DNA of 64,000 nucleotides from Panax quinquefolius (Eukaryota; Streptophyta; Magnoliopsida; Apiales; Araliaceae), in contig CM035165.1 in NCBI GenBank assembly GCA_020205615.1, forward strand, positions 89,218,005-89,282,004, in the 5' to 3' direction. Below are positions 1 to 12,468 of the stretch, in pieces. The translations under genes and the position numbers were made by a program. Each line of letters starts with the position of its first letter. Position 1 is the first letter of the stretch. The notes beneath the pieces were generated by a model. That model searched no databases. It saw only the letters and a program-made list of their open reading frames with translations, and was not told the DNA's origin.

Positions 1-1330
1 ACATTATCGACCCACCCATTATCCGGGCTTATTGGGGCAGTTACATTTGGGGATGCAATTTGGTCATCATGAATTTCTTCTTCATCATCAGAGTGACTGC
101 TCTGAGCATTAGCCATGGGGCTTGAGCATTCTTCTTTATCAGCAGATGCTGTAATTTCTTACATCACATCAGCTTCACCTTTATTCTTTGGATGTTATGC
201 GTGGGGACTGGCCTTGACATCTGCTTTTTTCTTCATCGACTCTACGTCCCTTTCTTGCCAGATGTACTATTTTGGGAAGTCGAGGTTGGTTCGGGCTTTT
301 TACCTTGGCTTTCTTGTTGATCGGCCTTCAAGCAAACTCCGCCGCTTCTCCTCTTTGTTGTTTTAGTGAGTTAGGACTTTTTTCTTCTTTGTCCTTGTCC
401 AAGGAGGAGACTCTTCTTGATGAGGTTTGAGCTTTCTTCACACTACCAGCTCTCTTCACACTTCTGGATTTCTTCTTGACTTGTGTGATTTCTGCTGGTA
501 TAGAGTCATCAAACTCAGAGTTTTCTACCTCTTCTGTTTTCCTCTTCTTTATAGAGGCTCTGCTGCTGCTCCCAGCTATCAGCCTTTTGTTCTCCTTAGG
601 GTTCTTCTTCCACTTCACAAATAATTATGGAGACATCACTTTGTGCACATTCAAAATTTCTCCCTCATCATCCTTGATTTTCCCTCCTAGCTTCTTCTTT
701 AGCACAATACTTAGCAATCTACCATGAAACACCTTAGTCAGAGGTTTTTCAGTGGATTTCTTCTTCTCAGCCTTCTCTACCCACTTGGAGATTTGATCAA
801 ACAAGATAGCTCCAAAGTCAATTTAATTCTTCAGAACTATTGCTGACATTATCTTCAACTGTTGGTCAATCACTGTATCATGTGCAGTGTTCTTGCACAG
901 TATGCATTCTCCAACTATTTTAGCAAAGAACTCATACTCTTCTGGAAACTCCTTCTTCTTCATGTCCTTCAGGCTAGGGTTTCTTTGGTACCCCATGAAC
1001 TCCTTTGCTTGTTCAGTATTAACATCATCAAGGTTCTTCAGCCCTTGGTTAGGAAAACCTAGGCATTGATTGAGGTCAGAAGATTTTAACTTCAGAGACT
1101 GACCTTTAACCTTGGTAGTAAGGGTTTCAGAGTTGATGGAGGCGTTTGAGTAGAACTCTTTAAACAGGTCGATGTAGACTCGAGTATTTGCCTCAAGGAA
1201 TTCTGAGAATCCATCTTTCTTCACAAGCTTGAGAATGTCCCTGAACTTCTTTTCGGATTTCTCAAACGATTTGGTTTCGAGCTGAATGCAGTGATTACTT
1301 GCCAGTTTTCTATTTGAGTAGTTCGAAGAA
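1..1330 (-). pseudogene. Plant-transposon-protein-like ORF of element E, broken and cut by the window edge
   Basis: One minus-strand reading frame runs from about 1330 down to about 195, broken by in-frame stops near 823, 628 and 328. The best block (1224-823) has a segment with FLEANTRVYIDLFKEFYSNA followed by VKGQSLKLKSSDLNQCLGFP. This resembles the 'putative plant transposon protein' domain (PF20167-like) found in plant Ty3/gypsy-related proteins. The next block (618-328) is lysine/serine/arginine-rich and low in complexity, like a basic C-terminal tail. A separate acidic open stretch starting MANAQSSHSDDEEE (114 to 1) runs off the left edge. I recognise no protease, RT or integrase here. 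Seen: the frame and its stops. Family knowledge: the domain resemblance. Inference: it belongs to the same element as the LTR-like end at 17552. The exact function of this domain is not known to me. Confidence 0.6.
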
Positions 1331-1659
1331 TGTGAGTATCTGATTTAGAGATGTTTATAATAGATGGCTGAATGTGATTTGGTAAGGCTCTGGAGGGTTA
1401 ACTGATTTTGGCTCTTGAGAGGATTATAGGGTTTGAAAATGGGAGGGAGAAAGGTTCGATAGCTTTAGGTAACTGTCTGCAGATTTTAAATTGTCTTTAA
1501 GGCAGTTCCTTCTAACTCTGCATAATCAGTGATGTGTTTACACTCCATTGGTTGCACGATGCCCAGTAATGAGCTGTAACTCCCCATAACTTTTTAGTTA
1601 GATATTTCCTTTTAGAAGAGTAGTCGTTTAAATGACGTGGCTCTGACCGTTGACCTTTT

Positions 1660-2612
1660 GATTCGTAGAGTGGCATGATAAGGCAGCTATGGACTCTACG
1701 ATTCCCTTTGTTGACTCAACGATCAACTTTTGAGAGATACTGCAGTGGATGGTTTTGTCTTTTATCCTTACTTTGATGCAGCATAGCTCAATCACTAATG
1801 TATTCGAACTTATCTTCTCAACTTGAATAATTTAGCAAATGTCTCATTTTCCAAACTCCTTGTGAACCGGAGTACCCTTTGGTAGGATTACGATCGTCGA
1901 GTTGTATTCTACGATCATTGAGGTCGTACTACGATCATTGAGGTAGCACTACGATCGTTGTGGTTGCACTGCGATCATTTAGTTCTCTTCAAACTCGACT
2001 CTACGATCGTTGACTGACTTGGTCCTTGAGATGAACTAGATCAAACATTCCTTCTGGGTCAAGGTAGATCAGGAAGGGCCAACCTCTTAGAGTGAGCTAA
2101 GGGTCAGGTTTGTCCCTGAGGCGCTCTCCAGATGAAATGCTATAGAAGTGATTTGTACTAATATCTCATTCGACCTTTTTTGGTGGGGAGATCTTTTACC
2201 AGCTTTAGACAATTGCTTTTCTGAAATCGTGGTGTCCTCCTGCTATTACACTACGATCATATGTTTGATCGTAGGCACTTTACAATTATGGGTTGGGTGG
2301 TTGAAAGGTTATCAGTAGTACGTTTTGAGACGTTCCTACTGACTATGGATCTTCATTTGGTTCATCAGCCGCAAAGTTTTGGGACTCTATAGCTGGTAAA
2401 ACTTTTCATAGTATATCTCAGTGTTGTTGTTCCTTAACAGATCACTGCTCCCCCATTATTGATGTTATCTTCCCAGATAGATGTGATTCCCTCTTCTTCA
2501 GATTCATTTAAATGCAGCCTTGCATATCTTCTTCTGACTGGAATCTCCATCATCACTTAGATCTCCTTGTATCGTAGAGATGAGTATTTTCAGGACTGAT
2601 CACTCTACGATT
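1660..2612. repeat. Cluster of CTACGATC-type words, left part
   Basis: About a dozen copies of CTACGATC/T or its reverse complement lie here, densest at 1885-2010, where CTACGATCATTG and CTACGATCGTTG recur every 20-35 bp. The copies are dispersed rather than a strict tandem array. The matching cluster is at 16000-17200. Confidence 0.6.
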
Positions 2613-3246
2613 ATTTGATCTGCATTTACTAACGTAGTCTTATTTGATGATTGTGTTTGTGAAGTTCTACTCGCAATAAGTTCCTCTTGTATGATGCTCG
2701 ATAATCTTTCGTTGTGAGCTTCCTTGAGGATTCTTCCCATATAGCAAGATTTGGGTCGACTTTTGAGCACATAAGACCCTATCCTTCTTTGGCTGAATGG
2801 CTTGCTTCCATATACAGATTAGCAGCCATGTGAGCTCCATTCTGGTTAGCTCAGAGGGTCTTCAAGGACAGGCTTGGACAGATAGGAACTCTATCAGAAT
2901 CATCTATGAATTGTCCTTAGCCTTCATTGGTTGAGTCTTCCGGATCAAGTCTTCTGCTTCATCATTCCTTAGTGTGGTCAGACTGACCAAGTACCTGCAG
3001 GTTTAAATATATTTCTACTTTTGGTACCCATACTTAAATGGGTCCTGCTAGGTTAGTTTTCTAAACCAATGTTCCTCTTATTTGGATATTCATCATATTT
3101 ATCACTAACAGACATATTCATGCATGCAACTATCTTAAAATAATATATTTTGAGATGCATGATGGTGAGTGTGTGTAGGATTTGTCATTTAATAGCACAC
3201 TCTTTATCTATATGATGGTTTCATCATTTACTGGATTATGTTCACA

Positions 3247-3390
3247 ATGTTTAAGTGTTCACAGAGTAAGAATCAACTCCACGATTTATGAGTATCTAGT
3301 TGATTCATGGAGGTAATCAGTTTCTACAAATCAGCAGGATCCTCTTGTAGAACTAATCATACTCTGTGGGTTGTTAAACACTTAGAACAT
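3247..3390. repeat. Large imperfect inverted repeat with two inner hairpins (three-way junction)
   Basis: The outer arms are 3247-3268 and 3360-3390. They include a perfect 9-bp match, CACAGAGTA against TACTCTGTG, and extend through ATGTT/AACAT and AAGTGTT/AACACTT. Inside are two hairpins: GAATCAACT/AGTTGATTC (3270-3306, perfect 9 bp) and TCTACAA/TTGTAGA (3323-3351, perfect 7 bp). The whole can fold as a three-way, cloverleaf-like junction. It lacks tRNA consensus boxes and I see no hammerhead core. It could be the remnant of a small foldback element or a structured part of element E. Confidence 0.6.
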
Positions 3391-4200
3391 AGGCTTGTAT
3401 ACATATACTAACCCATCAGCAAAGATTACTTCATATAAAATTCATTAGGCCTGTGATACTCTTATGACCCATTTCAAATTTTCTTTAAGATGTCATATTC
3501 AACCAAAAACTTAGATGGAGAGAAATTTTATAGTTATCTGAGTTTCTATCCTCAGGTTACATTCTCTCTTCACCTTTTTAGGTAGATTATGACTCCCTGA
3601 CAGAATACTGTTATAGTTCATAAGAGGGTGCAATTATGATGTATGCATTTAATTATGAGGAACCGTACCTTTTTACTGTTAGTTACTAAACAGTCATTTA
3701 TCTTGGATATACTGAGTTTAGGTATTGATGTGCATGGCTTTACTTTTGCTCCTAACAGCTTATTGCACTTGTTGGCCTTTATTTAATCAGTCGAGGTCTT
3801 GAAGATGCAGCCTGAGAATCTAAGCATCTTTAGTTCTTTTGATATCTTTTAGTTCATGAAGTTTGCATCCAGCCGATGGTTGACCAGACATATATTTGAG
3901 GAGAGTTTTTTTCTTCTCTGGATAAACATTTCTTTGCATGTATGGTCTTTTCATTTTTCAGACTGGTGGATGCTTGACTCTTTGTCATTAATGTCTCTTG
4001 AGCTCTCTCGTCTGGAATTCAGACTGCAAGATTAACTGTAGGCAAGGATTGGTCTTGTTGATGTAACAATCGAGACCATGGACTAATCTGAGCAGCTTCA
4101 GGTGTATATACACATTTAACCTATACACAATATTTCCAACATGTGAGCTCATCTGCATATAACAAGTTACTTACTACTAAACTAAGTTTAGAACAATGTT

Positions 4201-6715
4201 TGTAAGACCCCAACTTATTATTAATGAAATTTAATTTTCTCTATTTATTATTTTGAAATAGTAAGGGTTGATTTGATTAATGTGGATAGTTATTGGTAAA
4301 ATACGCAAATATTTCAAAATAAGCAAGTGGTTATAAAATATTCATTGTTGTCGAGGAATATTCGTTTGGTCGTGGAATATTCTCTTCTTTGTCGGAGAAT
4401 ATTAAATACGACCGGCCAGATCTTTATTGGGCCCCATAACTGGAAAGCGATTGGATGAAGAAAACGACAAATATAAGTTGTTTAAAAATAACTGCAGTAG
4501 TTGTTATCAAGTTAATATCTTATTAAAATAATACTCGTGGTTAAAACACAAGAAGATACACCAGTATTGCACCAATTATTGATTCTTACGTAAGAAGACA
4601 CTACTCAATATTGGTTACAGTAATTATCGTCAAAGATTTTATTGATTTAATAATTTCTTTGCGTTGATATTTTATATTATTGTTGTTTCAATAATTGTCA
4701 CTACACAAAGATTTTCATTATCGAAGCAATAATTCATATTATCTGAATAATATTATTAGATAACATTATTGGTAATGTCTAAAAAGTTACATCTAAGGAG
4801 AGGTTTGGTCACCTAATTACGCCAAGAAGGAGAAATTCTTATCGAAAGCCCCTCTTCTCGGGAACCGCACTGGTTGTCAATATTGTGATTTCGTAATATT
4901 ATTTGTGAATAATTAATTATTGATTCATATGATGAGGAAAATATTGATTTTATGTGAATATAGATGGAGAAAATTTTTAATGTGACAATTGTTGAAAATT
5001 GAAATTTTATCTTTTTTTGATAAAATAATTCATATATTATTATATTTTAATAATATATAATAACGGTGATATTTTTACAACGAATGTGGGATATATGAGT
5101 ATACGAGGAGGAAGAGTATTTTTGTTGCAATAAATGTTTAAAACATGTTAAACATGTCGGTGGACCCCATTTATTGACTGAAATTTGATTATAGCCTGTA
5201 AAATCGCCTGGTTTGTGGATGCTTGGTCAATTTACATTTGGAATTTGGAAAAACTTCCTTCTGCAAAGTTGTAGATAATGGAATTTCCTATGGAAAGGCG
5301 CAAGTTTCGAATTTTTCTGATAAAAGAGCTATTTATTATGAATTATTTTAAGTTCCAAAGCTCCGAAATAATTGATTTTTGGAAGTTTTAATTGTTTTAA
5401 TTAACAAAAAATGTTTTTGTGTTTGGTTAGCCTCATTAAACACATGCAAGTTGCTGAATTCAGATGGTTCTAGGTGCGTAGACAAATTTTATATATATAT
5501 ATATATATATATTATTATATTAAATTTTTACTCTTTTGGTGTTCTAAAGCATTTTCCTATAAATAGGGTGCTTAGGTTAGAATTAAAAAATCACCGTAAA
5601 CCCAAGTTTTCTCTCTATATTATCGAGTTTATTCTTGTGAGTATTTTGAGTATACTTTGAGTATTGCTATCTGGTGCAAGTTCAAGTCATGCTTTATATT
5701 AGGTGTTTCATTTGTAAGACCGATCTTTCGAGGTAAATGATATTATTTTTTTTAATGATATTATTTATTCTAATATATGATGTCAAGTATTGATCCGAAC
5801 TTTTTAATCAAATTTGGAACTTTTAGTGTTTGGGGGTTACTATTCACGATACGATAATTATTCACGATACTGAGATTATTCACTTAATACGGTTCTATTC
5901 ACGAATCTAAGACTATTCATCGAAAAATGAAAATTTTCCTTTTCGTTCAAAATATCTATTCGGATACTAGCTTTGATTGTATCCATGTTTTGATCATTCT
6001 TGAATTTTACAAAGACAATGATTATTTTTGAGGTATTTTGGACATAGATAAAACAAAGTATTTAATCCTTAATCCTTAATCCTTGTCATTTTGTTTCACC
6101 GGATTCGTTTCTTTCAAAATATTTTTCATCCTCGGCCTTAAATGATGATATTATTGAATATCTTTGGCACAGAGTGCAAAAGATGAATGATTTCGATGAA
6201 TATCTTTGGCCCGTAGTGCAAAAGATGAACAGTGTTTAGATGAACATGACCGGTGATGAATATCTTTGGCCTATATAGTGCAAAGATGAATATTTGATTC
6301 CGGATGTATATTGATTGATGTTATAGGGATAAAAGATGAGCGATGAACTTTTAAATTCATACATAGAAGATAGTAGTTTGCATTCTCTACTTAACTCTTC
6401 TAATGAATTATTATTTCATGTATGTAATATTGATTTAAAACTTGTTGTCTATTGTATTCTATTAGATTTTTTCCATGTTGAAGACTAATGATAATTTGTT
6501 GTATATTATCTTAGTCATAATATTCTTTACCGGGCTAGTTGAGCTCACCCTTTTCCTTGTTGTTCCATTTTTCTTCTCGAGAAGCGAGAATGTAGCGAAG
6601 TACTAGTCTGGGGTATGGAATGAAGGTTCTAGAGAGAGTTGTTTAGTAGTCCTCACCATTTTGTAAAATAATGTATCAATAATTATGATGGGGATTTATT
6701 TGCGTGTGAATATCA
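4201..6715 (+). repeat. Gypsy-A LTR 1, 3'-truncated
   Basis: It begins TGTAAGACCCCAAC and stops within the TTGCGTGTG stretch that is ~150 bp from the end of the complete copies. It is clearly more diverged from LTRs 2 and 3 than they are from each other, especially at 4950-5400, so it is probably an older copy or a subfamily member. A TATA box (TATAAATAG, 5558-5566), a run of TACTATTCACG units (about 5840-5920) and the ATCTTTGGC hairpin array (about 6155-6300) are retained. Confidence 0.8.
5558..5566 (+). promoter_or_regulatory. TATA box of Gypsy-A LTR 1
   Basis: TATAAATAG preceded by ATTTTCC, at the same relative place as in every other copy of this LTR. It is the likely Pol II promoter of the element. 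Confidence 0.6.
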
Positions 6716-7935
6716 GAAGACCCCAACTTATTATTAATGAAATTTAATTTTCTCTATTTATTATTTTGAAATAGTAAGGGTTGATTTGATTAATGTGGAT
6801 AGTTAGGGGTTAAATACGCAAATATTTCAAAATAAGCAAGTGGTTATAAAATATTCATTGTTGTCGGGGAATATTCGTTTTGGTCGTGGAATATTCGCAT
6901 CGCGTCTTGGGAATATTCGTATTTACACAAGCAGACCATGTGTGGGCCCCATAACGGAAAGCGATTGGATGAAGAAAACGACAAATATAAGTTGGTTAAA
7001 AATAACGGCGTAGTTGTTACCGTTAAGACTGTTGGAATACCCGGTGGTTAAAATACAGTAATACGCGTGGTTGCACAGTAGCACACGGTATTGCACAGTA
7101 TTGTTGAATTATTGATCCTTACGTAAGAAGGCACTACTCAATAATTTTTACAGTAGTTACTGTTCAATATTTTATTTTATTGATTCAATAATTCTTGTGT
7201 TGATATTTTATATTATTGTTGTTCAATAATTGTCACTGCACATTATCTCCATTATCAGATCAATAATTCATATTATTTAAATAATATTATTAGATAGCAT
7301 TATTGGCAATGTCTAGAAAGTTCTGTCAAGGAGAGGTTTGGTCACCTAATTGCGCGCCAGTAAGGAGAAATCCTTATCGGAAAGCCCCCTCTTTCCTGAG
7401 AACAGCCTGGTTGTCATAAATGTGATTCTGTAATATTATTTGTGAATAATTAATTATTGATTTATATGATAAGAAAATATTTATTTGATGCGGATATAAA
7501 TGATGGATTTATTTATTTTATGTGGTTATAATTGAATGATTTAATGTTGAGGTGTTTTATCAGTATTTTATCGGATGGAGGTATTAAAAATCAAATCAGT
7601 ATTTTTACAATATATTGCGTGAGTTATAATTTTTAATCCGACCGTTGGATCGTTGTAATTTTTGGATATGTTATACATATATAAGTTGAGTACATGTCCA
7701 CAAATTTTGAACCATTAAAAATGAACGAATGATTTGTTATGAATTTTAAGAGGTGACTGATTCGGAAATTAGGTTTATAATTGATTTTGGTGGAAAATTC
7801 TAGAATTGAGTGGGCCCCACTTGTGGTTGGTGAAGAAATGTGCTGAATTTTATTTCAAATGTGGTGGGTGGCAATAGTAGCGTGTAAAGCCATCGTGTAA
7901 AGGTGTCAAGTCTCTGCCTACGGCTAACATTTTCC

Positions 7936-7944
7936 TATAAATAG
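7936..7944 (+). promoter_or_regulatory. TATA box of Gypsy-A LTR 2
   Basis: TATAAATAG after CATTTTCC. The position is conserved in all complete copies of the family, about 1.2 kb into the LTR. Confidence 0.65.
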
Positions 7945-8216
7945 AGGACTAAGTTAGAATTGAAAATCACACCGTAAACATAAGCTTTCTCTTTCTCTCT
8001 ATATTATCGAGTTTATTCTTGTGAGTATTTTGAGTATACTTTGAGTATTGTTAGGCGTGCAAGTTCCTTCAAAGACTATATCCGGTGTTTCAACTAGAAG
8101 TCTTGTCTTTCGAGGTAAGGGATGTTATTTTCTTCTCAAATGATATTATTTCTTCAATATCATTACTTTGAAATATTGGTTTGAACTTTTATTAAATTTG
8201 GAACTTTTTTCGGGGT

Positions 8217-8300
8217 TATTATTCATGAGTTACTATTCATGAGTTACTATTCACGAGTTACTATTCACGAGTACTATTCACGAGTACTATTCATGAAGCG
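8217..8300 (+). repeat. Minisatellite of TACTATTCACGA units in LTR 2
   Basis: About six head-to-tail units of roughly 14-15 bp reading GTTACTATTCACGA or ...CATGA. The same array occurs in the other family LTRs (13976-14030, 36805-36890, 47855-47945 reversed) and is strongly expanded at 62520-62775. Confidence 0.8.
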
Positions 8301-8642
8301 TGAAGATTTTTTTGTGGAATTTCTATCTTTTGGTGTCTGAGTTACTATTCACGATACTGGAACTATTCACGATATCTGACTTTATTCACTTAATCACAAA
8401 GATTATTCATAGAAAAATGAAAATTTTTCTTTTCGTCTAAAATATCTATTCGGATACTAGCTTTGATTGTATCCATGTTTTGATCATTCTTGAATTTTAC
8501 ACCACTATGATTATTTTTGAGGTATTTTTGGACGTGGATAAAACCAAGTACTTAATCCTTAATCCTTGTCATTTTGTTTCAATCGGATTCGTTTTTTAAA
8601 AATATTTTTCATCATCCTCGCCTTAAATGATGATATTATTGA

Positions 8643-8831
8643 ATATCTTTGGGCTGTAGTGCAAAGATGAATGATTTCAAGAAAATCTTTGGCCCCAGAG
8701 TGCAAAGATGAGCAGTGTTTAAATGAACACGACCGATCGATGAATATCTTTGGCCTTTAGTGCAAAGATGAACAGTGTTGAGATGAACATGACCGATCGA
8801 TGAATATCTTTGGCTCAGAAAAGTGCAAAGA
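8643..8831 (+). repeat. Array of ATCTTTG...CAAAGAT hairpins in LTR 2
   Basis: Four units, the second to fourth about 60 bp apart. Each holds the 7-bp perfect stem ATCTTTG/CAAAGAT around a loop of about 10 bases, and the units are joined by AACAGTGTT...GACCGATCGATGA linkers. The array is present in every family LTR: about 6155-6300, 14370-14570, 38190-38400, 47480-47710 and 61330-61540. Confidence 0.75.
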
Positions 8832-9395
8832 TGAATATTTGATTTGAGATGAATATTGATTGATGTTACTGAGGATAAAATATTGATGATGGACGTTAAA
8901 TTCATAGATTATAGTAGATTTCATTCTCTACGTAACTCTTCTATGAATTATTATTCACCATGCTGAATATTGATCCTGAAACTTGTTGTCTATTGTATTC
9001 TATCGATTTTTCCTCGTTGAAGACTAACGATAATTTGTTCTATATTATCTTAGTCATAACATTCTTTCTTTGGGCTAGTTGAGCTCACCCTTTTCCTTTT
9101 TGTTCCATTTTTTCTTCTCGGGAGGCAAGAATGTAGCGTAGTACTAGCCTGGGGTATGGAATGAAGGTTCTAGAGAGAGTTGTTTAGTAGTCCTCACCAT
9201 TTTTATAAAATAATGTATCAATAATTATGATGGGAATTTATTTGCGTGTGGATATTGTCTAGATGACAATATCTCGTATTTAAACTTCGTAGTTTCTATG
9301 TTGTAATAATAAAAGTTGTAGTTGTTTCGTATCATGTATTGGCGACTCGTAATGGGTTGGATGGAATGGACCTATTTTGGGGTCGCCACATTGCT

Positions 9396-9407
9396 TGGTA
9401 TCGAGCT
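9396..9407 (+). other. Primer-binding site of Gypsy-A (damaged)
   Basis: TGGTATCGAGCT lies 5 bp after LTR 2. The downstream copy at 15113 reads TGGTATCAGAGCT, which fits the initiator-Met tRNA 3' end. This copy has lost the CA of CAG. Confidence 0.75.
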
Positions 9408-9554
9408 TAGGATATGATCTCCATGAGATCGGGGAATAGAACTAGGAGGGGAGTGACGAGTAAATTCTTCGCTAGTGTGTCCTACCTAAGCTTATTTGTT
9501 AGTTGGTCAATATATAGGGATATTATGTGATATATTGATTTCCTTAATTAACCC

Positions 9555-10700
9555 TTATTTTATGACGGTGATTTGAGAATGTCGATCGAGAATATTAACA
9601 ATGAAAATGAGACCGTGGAGATGCTCGTACTCACCAACGAGGAGAATAACGCAACAGTCAGTGGCAATGTTCCTCCCCTGTGAACAACACCATTGAGCAA
9701 ATGATGAACGAGGGATGTTTAGAAGTTTTTGCGATTCATGCAAAATCGCATTTAGGAGACTCGTGTTCAAAATACAGGAGGAAATGATAGTAATTCATGG
9801 GTGGTCACAGCCAAGCAGTTCAAAGAGTTGGGACCACCAGAATTCTGGGGAAAGCCAGATCCGATCATGGCGGAAACATGGGTCAAGCAAATTACCAAGA
9901 TATTCGATGTCTTGGGATGCACGGAGGAACAGAAGGTTCCATTTGCCACCTTTATGTTCCGTGGCGAGGCGGATCATCGGTGGGAGTCGTGAAGCGCACT
10001 CCATCCACCGCACTCAAAGATGTCTCGGGAGACGTTTCAAGCTTGATTTCAATGACAAGTACTTCCTTGAAAGTATTCGTCATATGAAGGAAGTGGAGTT
10101 TATTAGATCGGAGCGTAAGAATAACATGGCAGTATCCCAAAGACGTGGCGAAGTTCGCGGAGTTATCCAGTTTTCAGATCTCATTTGGTGGAGAATGAGG
10201 AACGATGACGCGGATGTTTTCGAGAGGTTTGAAACCCCAGATACGCCAAGATCTCATTTCTCATAAATTTTCTCTATTCGAGATGTTGTCAATGTGGCTC
10301 TCGGTTGTTAGAGCGAGATAACGAAAGTACGTTCAACCGAGGGACCATCACCAGGATCATACCAAGATAGATAATCATCGTAATAACGATAAACCACGGA
10401 GAAAGAAGAATACGGACAAAGGCGGTATCCACTACGGTGGTAATCATGGCCATGAAAATAGAAGAAGCGAGTGGGAGGAGATTTTAAAAGAGGAGATTCA
10501 ACAACGACCATGTGAAGACGTCGCGTGCAGAGCAACTAGTTCTAGGGAGGAGAACGACCACCCCATTATATGTTATAAATGCGGAAAGAGGGACATATCA
10601 CCAAACCGCCCACAACAGCTTTAAGGTATGCTATAATTGTGGAAAAGAAGGACATATCGCCGAGATTAGACGATATCGAAACCCAGTCCCAATGGGAATG
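9555..10700 (+). pseudogene. gag remnant of Gypsy-A (capsid domain and zinc knuckle)
   Basis: Gag would form the virus-like particle and package the element RNA. Translation in the frame starting at 9801 gives FKELGPPEFWGKPDPIMAET and then VPFATFMFRGEADHRWE, the conserved N-terminal half of the plant Ty3/gypsy retrotransposon gag domain. A frameshift follows, and the domain resumes with MKEVEFIRSE (about 10085) and further frame changes. A zinc-knuckle-like CYNCGKEGHIAEIR (about 10626) matches CX2CX4H but lacks the last cysteine. A partial duplicate (CYKCGK) lies just upstream. The reading frame changes several times within 1 kb, so no functional protein is possible. Long ORFs in other frames here are shadows. 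Family assignment is firm; the start codon cannot be chosen. Confidence 0.75.
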
Positions 10701-10799
10701 GTGACTCAAAAGGATGTCCCGAGAAAAGTCAAAGTCAACGATTTACGGAAGAGCGTTTGTCGTGACCGGTCAAAATGCGAGGAACCCGAACGGTTAGCA

Positions 10800-12468
10800 C
10801 GGGTTAGTTAATTATAAATTCTTGCGAAGTTTATACCTTACTAGATAACCTGGGAGTTTCTACCCATTCTTTTATCTCTCTTGCTTGCGCTCAACGCTTG
10901 AACTTGACTACGGAGAAATTAGACTTTGACCTATTTATGGAGAATCCGTTAGAGAAACTTTCATTACATCTGTTGTTTAGAAATCTTGTTTGATTCAAAG
11001 TTGGCACTATCACATTACCGTTAACCTTATTTCTATAGAGATATTTGCTTTTGATGAGATTTTAAGGTTAACTACTTATCATGCCAAAATTGATTGCTTT
11101 CGTAAGGTTGTTAGTTTTCATATTCCTAAGCAACCTATTATTCAATTCGAGCAATCAAACCATTGAAGTCAAACATTTTCATATCAAGCCATGAAGTCAT
11201 TCGTTTATTACGGATGTCAAGTTTTCTTAGTCCATGTTATGGATTTGAATAAAGACACGCCGATTTGAATAATATTCTTGTTGTTATTGATTTTTCCCGA
11301 CGTATTTTTCAAGAAATTTTTTGGCTTACTCCCAAAGATCGATATTAAATTTTGTATCGACTTTGAACCCCAGACAAAACTCAATCCTAAAATCTCATAT
11401 CGAATGGCTCCTATTGAACTTCGTGAGTTAAAAATTCAACTATAGAATTTGGTACCGAGCCTTTATCCGTAACTTCCTTTGTGGAATGCAATCAAGACAG
11501 ATTCTCTCGTAAGGGACACCATATTCGCGATAGTAAACCGATAGGTGTCATTGTAACGTCTTATCCAAGGTTGGGATATGAGTCACAATTGAGAACAACC
11601 TAAGCTTCAGAATCGAAATACGTAGCTTTTTTAGGCTTAGTTGGTTATTATCTGGAGATTCGTTGAAGGATATTCTCGAATCGCTATTCCATTAACGTAG
11701 TGACTCATAGAGATACAAAATTCAAATGGAGCAAGGAATGTGGTAAGAGCTTCAAGAACTCAAGAGGAGACTCATTTCAAAGATATGTTCGACCATGCCA
11801 TCATGGAAAAGTTTAACGTGGTAGCCGACGTGTTGAGTAGAAGATCGTATACAAGTACGAAGTACGATATTGTCAAAGACTCATTTCAGTATAATATACA
11901 AATAATAGAGATGGAGATGAAAACTCTAGGTACCCACGTGATGATATACTGATGCACGTGATGATATACGAGTATAATCGATTTTAATCGATAAAGTTAA
12001 AGTCATTCAAGCTACACACCGGAGTGATGAATTTGAAGAAGGAGGTGCAAGAAGTTGTTATTTCAAAAGCGAGAATCGGTGAGGTGAGGAAAGTTCAAAC
12101 CTTGGATTTATTAATCCGGTTGAAATTCTCGATCGAATAGAACCGTGGCCTATAGACTCGCTTTTACCGCCAAGTATGACGCGTGTTCATAACGTTTTTT
12201 CACGATCGATGTTACGACGAACTACGTCATTAAGTTAGAACCGGACGAGATAGCCAAGACTTAACGTATGAGGAGGTACTGTCAAGATTTTGGATAGGAA
12301 GGAGCATGTCCCTACGCCAAGAAAGGTCATACCACAAGTTAAAGTTTTGTGGAGGAATCATGCTATAGAGGAAATGACACTGGGAATTGGAAGCGAAATG
12401 AAAGCGAGGTATCCTCATCTTTTCAAACACTGTGAGTACGCACGTCAATTTCGAGGACGAAATTTCAT
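10800..12468 (+). pseudogene. pol remnant of Gypsy-A (protease, RT, RNase H and chromodomain fragments)
   Basis: Only scraps survive, and about 2 kb expected for a chromovirus pol is missing. Around 10850-10960 a protease-like tract includes SFISLACAQRLNL. Around 11390 ISYRMAPIELRELKIQL is the entry to RT, followed by a stop. Around 11715 a TKFKWSKECGKSF-like segment matches the RT/RNase H junction. Around 11810 FNVVADVLSRRS is the end of RNase H. Near 12290-12425, RKEHVPTPRKVIPQVKVLWR followed by EMKARYPHLF matches the integrase C-terminal chromodomain of Tekay/Del-type chromoviruses. No catalytic RT or integrase core is visible. The element is a deletion derivative and was probably immobile long ago, unless supplied in trans. 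Confidence 0.75.

Larger units (their letters stand above)
1331..4200 (-). other. Non-coding, degenerate interior of element E
   Basis: There is no ORF of note on either strand. The left half (about 1660-2612) is rich in the word CTACGATC and close variants, shared with 16000-17200. The right half (about 3000-4200) is AT-rich and contains a large inverted repeat at 3247-3390. The block ends abruptly at 4200, where the TGTAAGACCCC start of Gypsy-A begins. Most likely it is leader/UTR DNA of the same minus-strand element as the ORF at 1-1330, split from 15204-17552 by the Gypsy-A insertion. The assignment rests on the shared motif, not on an alignment. Confidence 0.45.
6716..9390 (+). repeat. 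Gypsy-A LTR 2 (5' LTR of the internal region)
   Basis: A nearly complete LTR of about 2.67 kb. Its first three bases seem lost at the junction with LTR 1 (it starts at AAGACCCC), and it ends GGGGTCGCCACA. A PBS-like site follows directly. It aligns closely with LTR 3 over its whole length, and most differences are small indels at CAG/CTG-containing sites. Inside are a run of GTTACTATTCACGA units (8217-8300) and the hairpin array at 8643-8831. Confidence 0.85.

Noticed and set aside
328..727. Plus-strand ORFs opposite the element E protein (115-366, 427-624, 476-727)
   Set aside because: They are antisense shadows of the lysine/serine-rich minus-strand frame.
9715..10266. A 183-codon plus-strand ORF in the Gypsy-A interior
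   Set aside because: Only its end part overlaps the true gag frame; the first part is an out-of-frame reading of the gag domain seen in the frame starting at 9801. It is not an independent gene.
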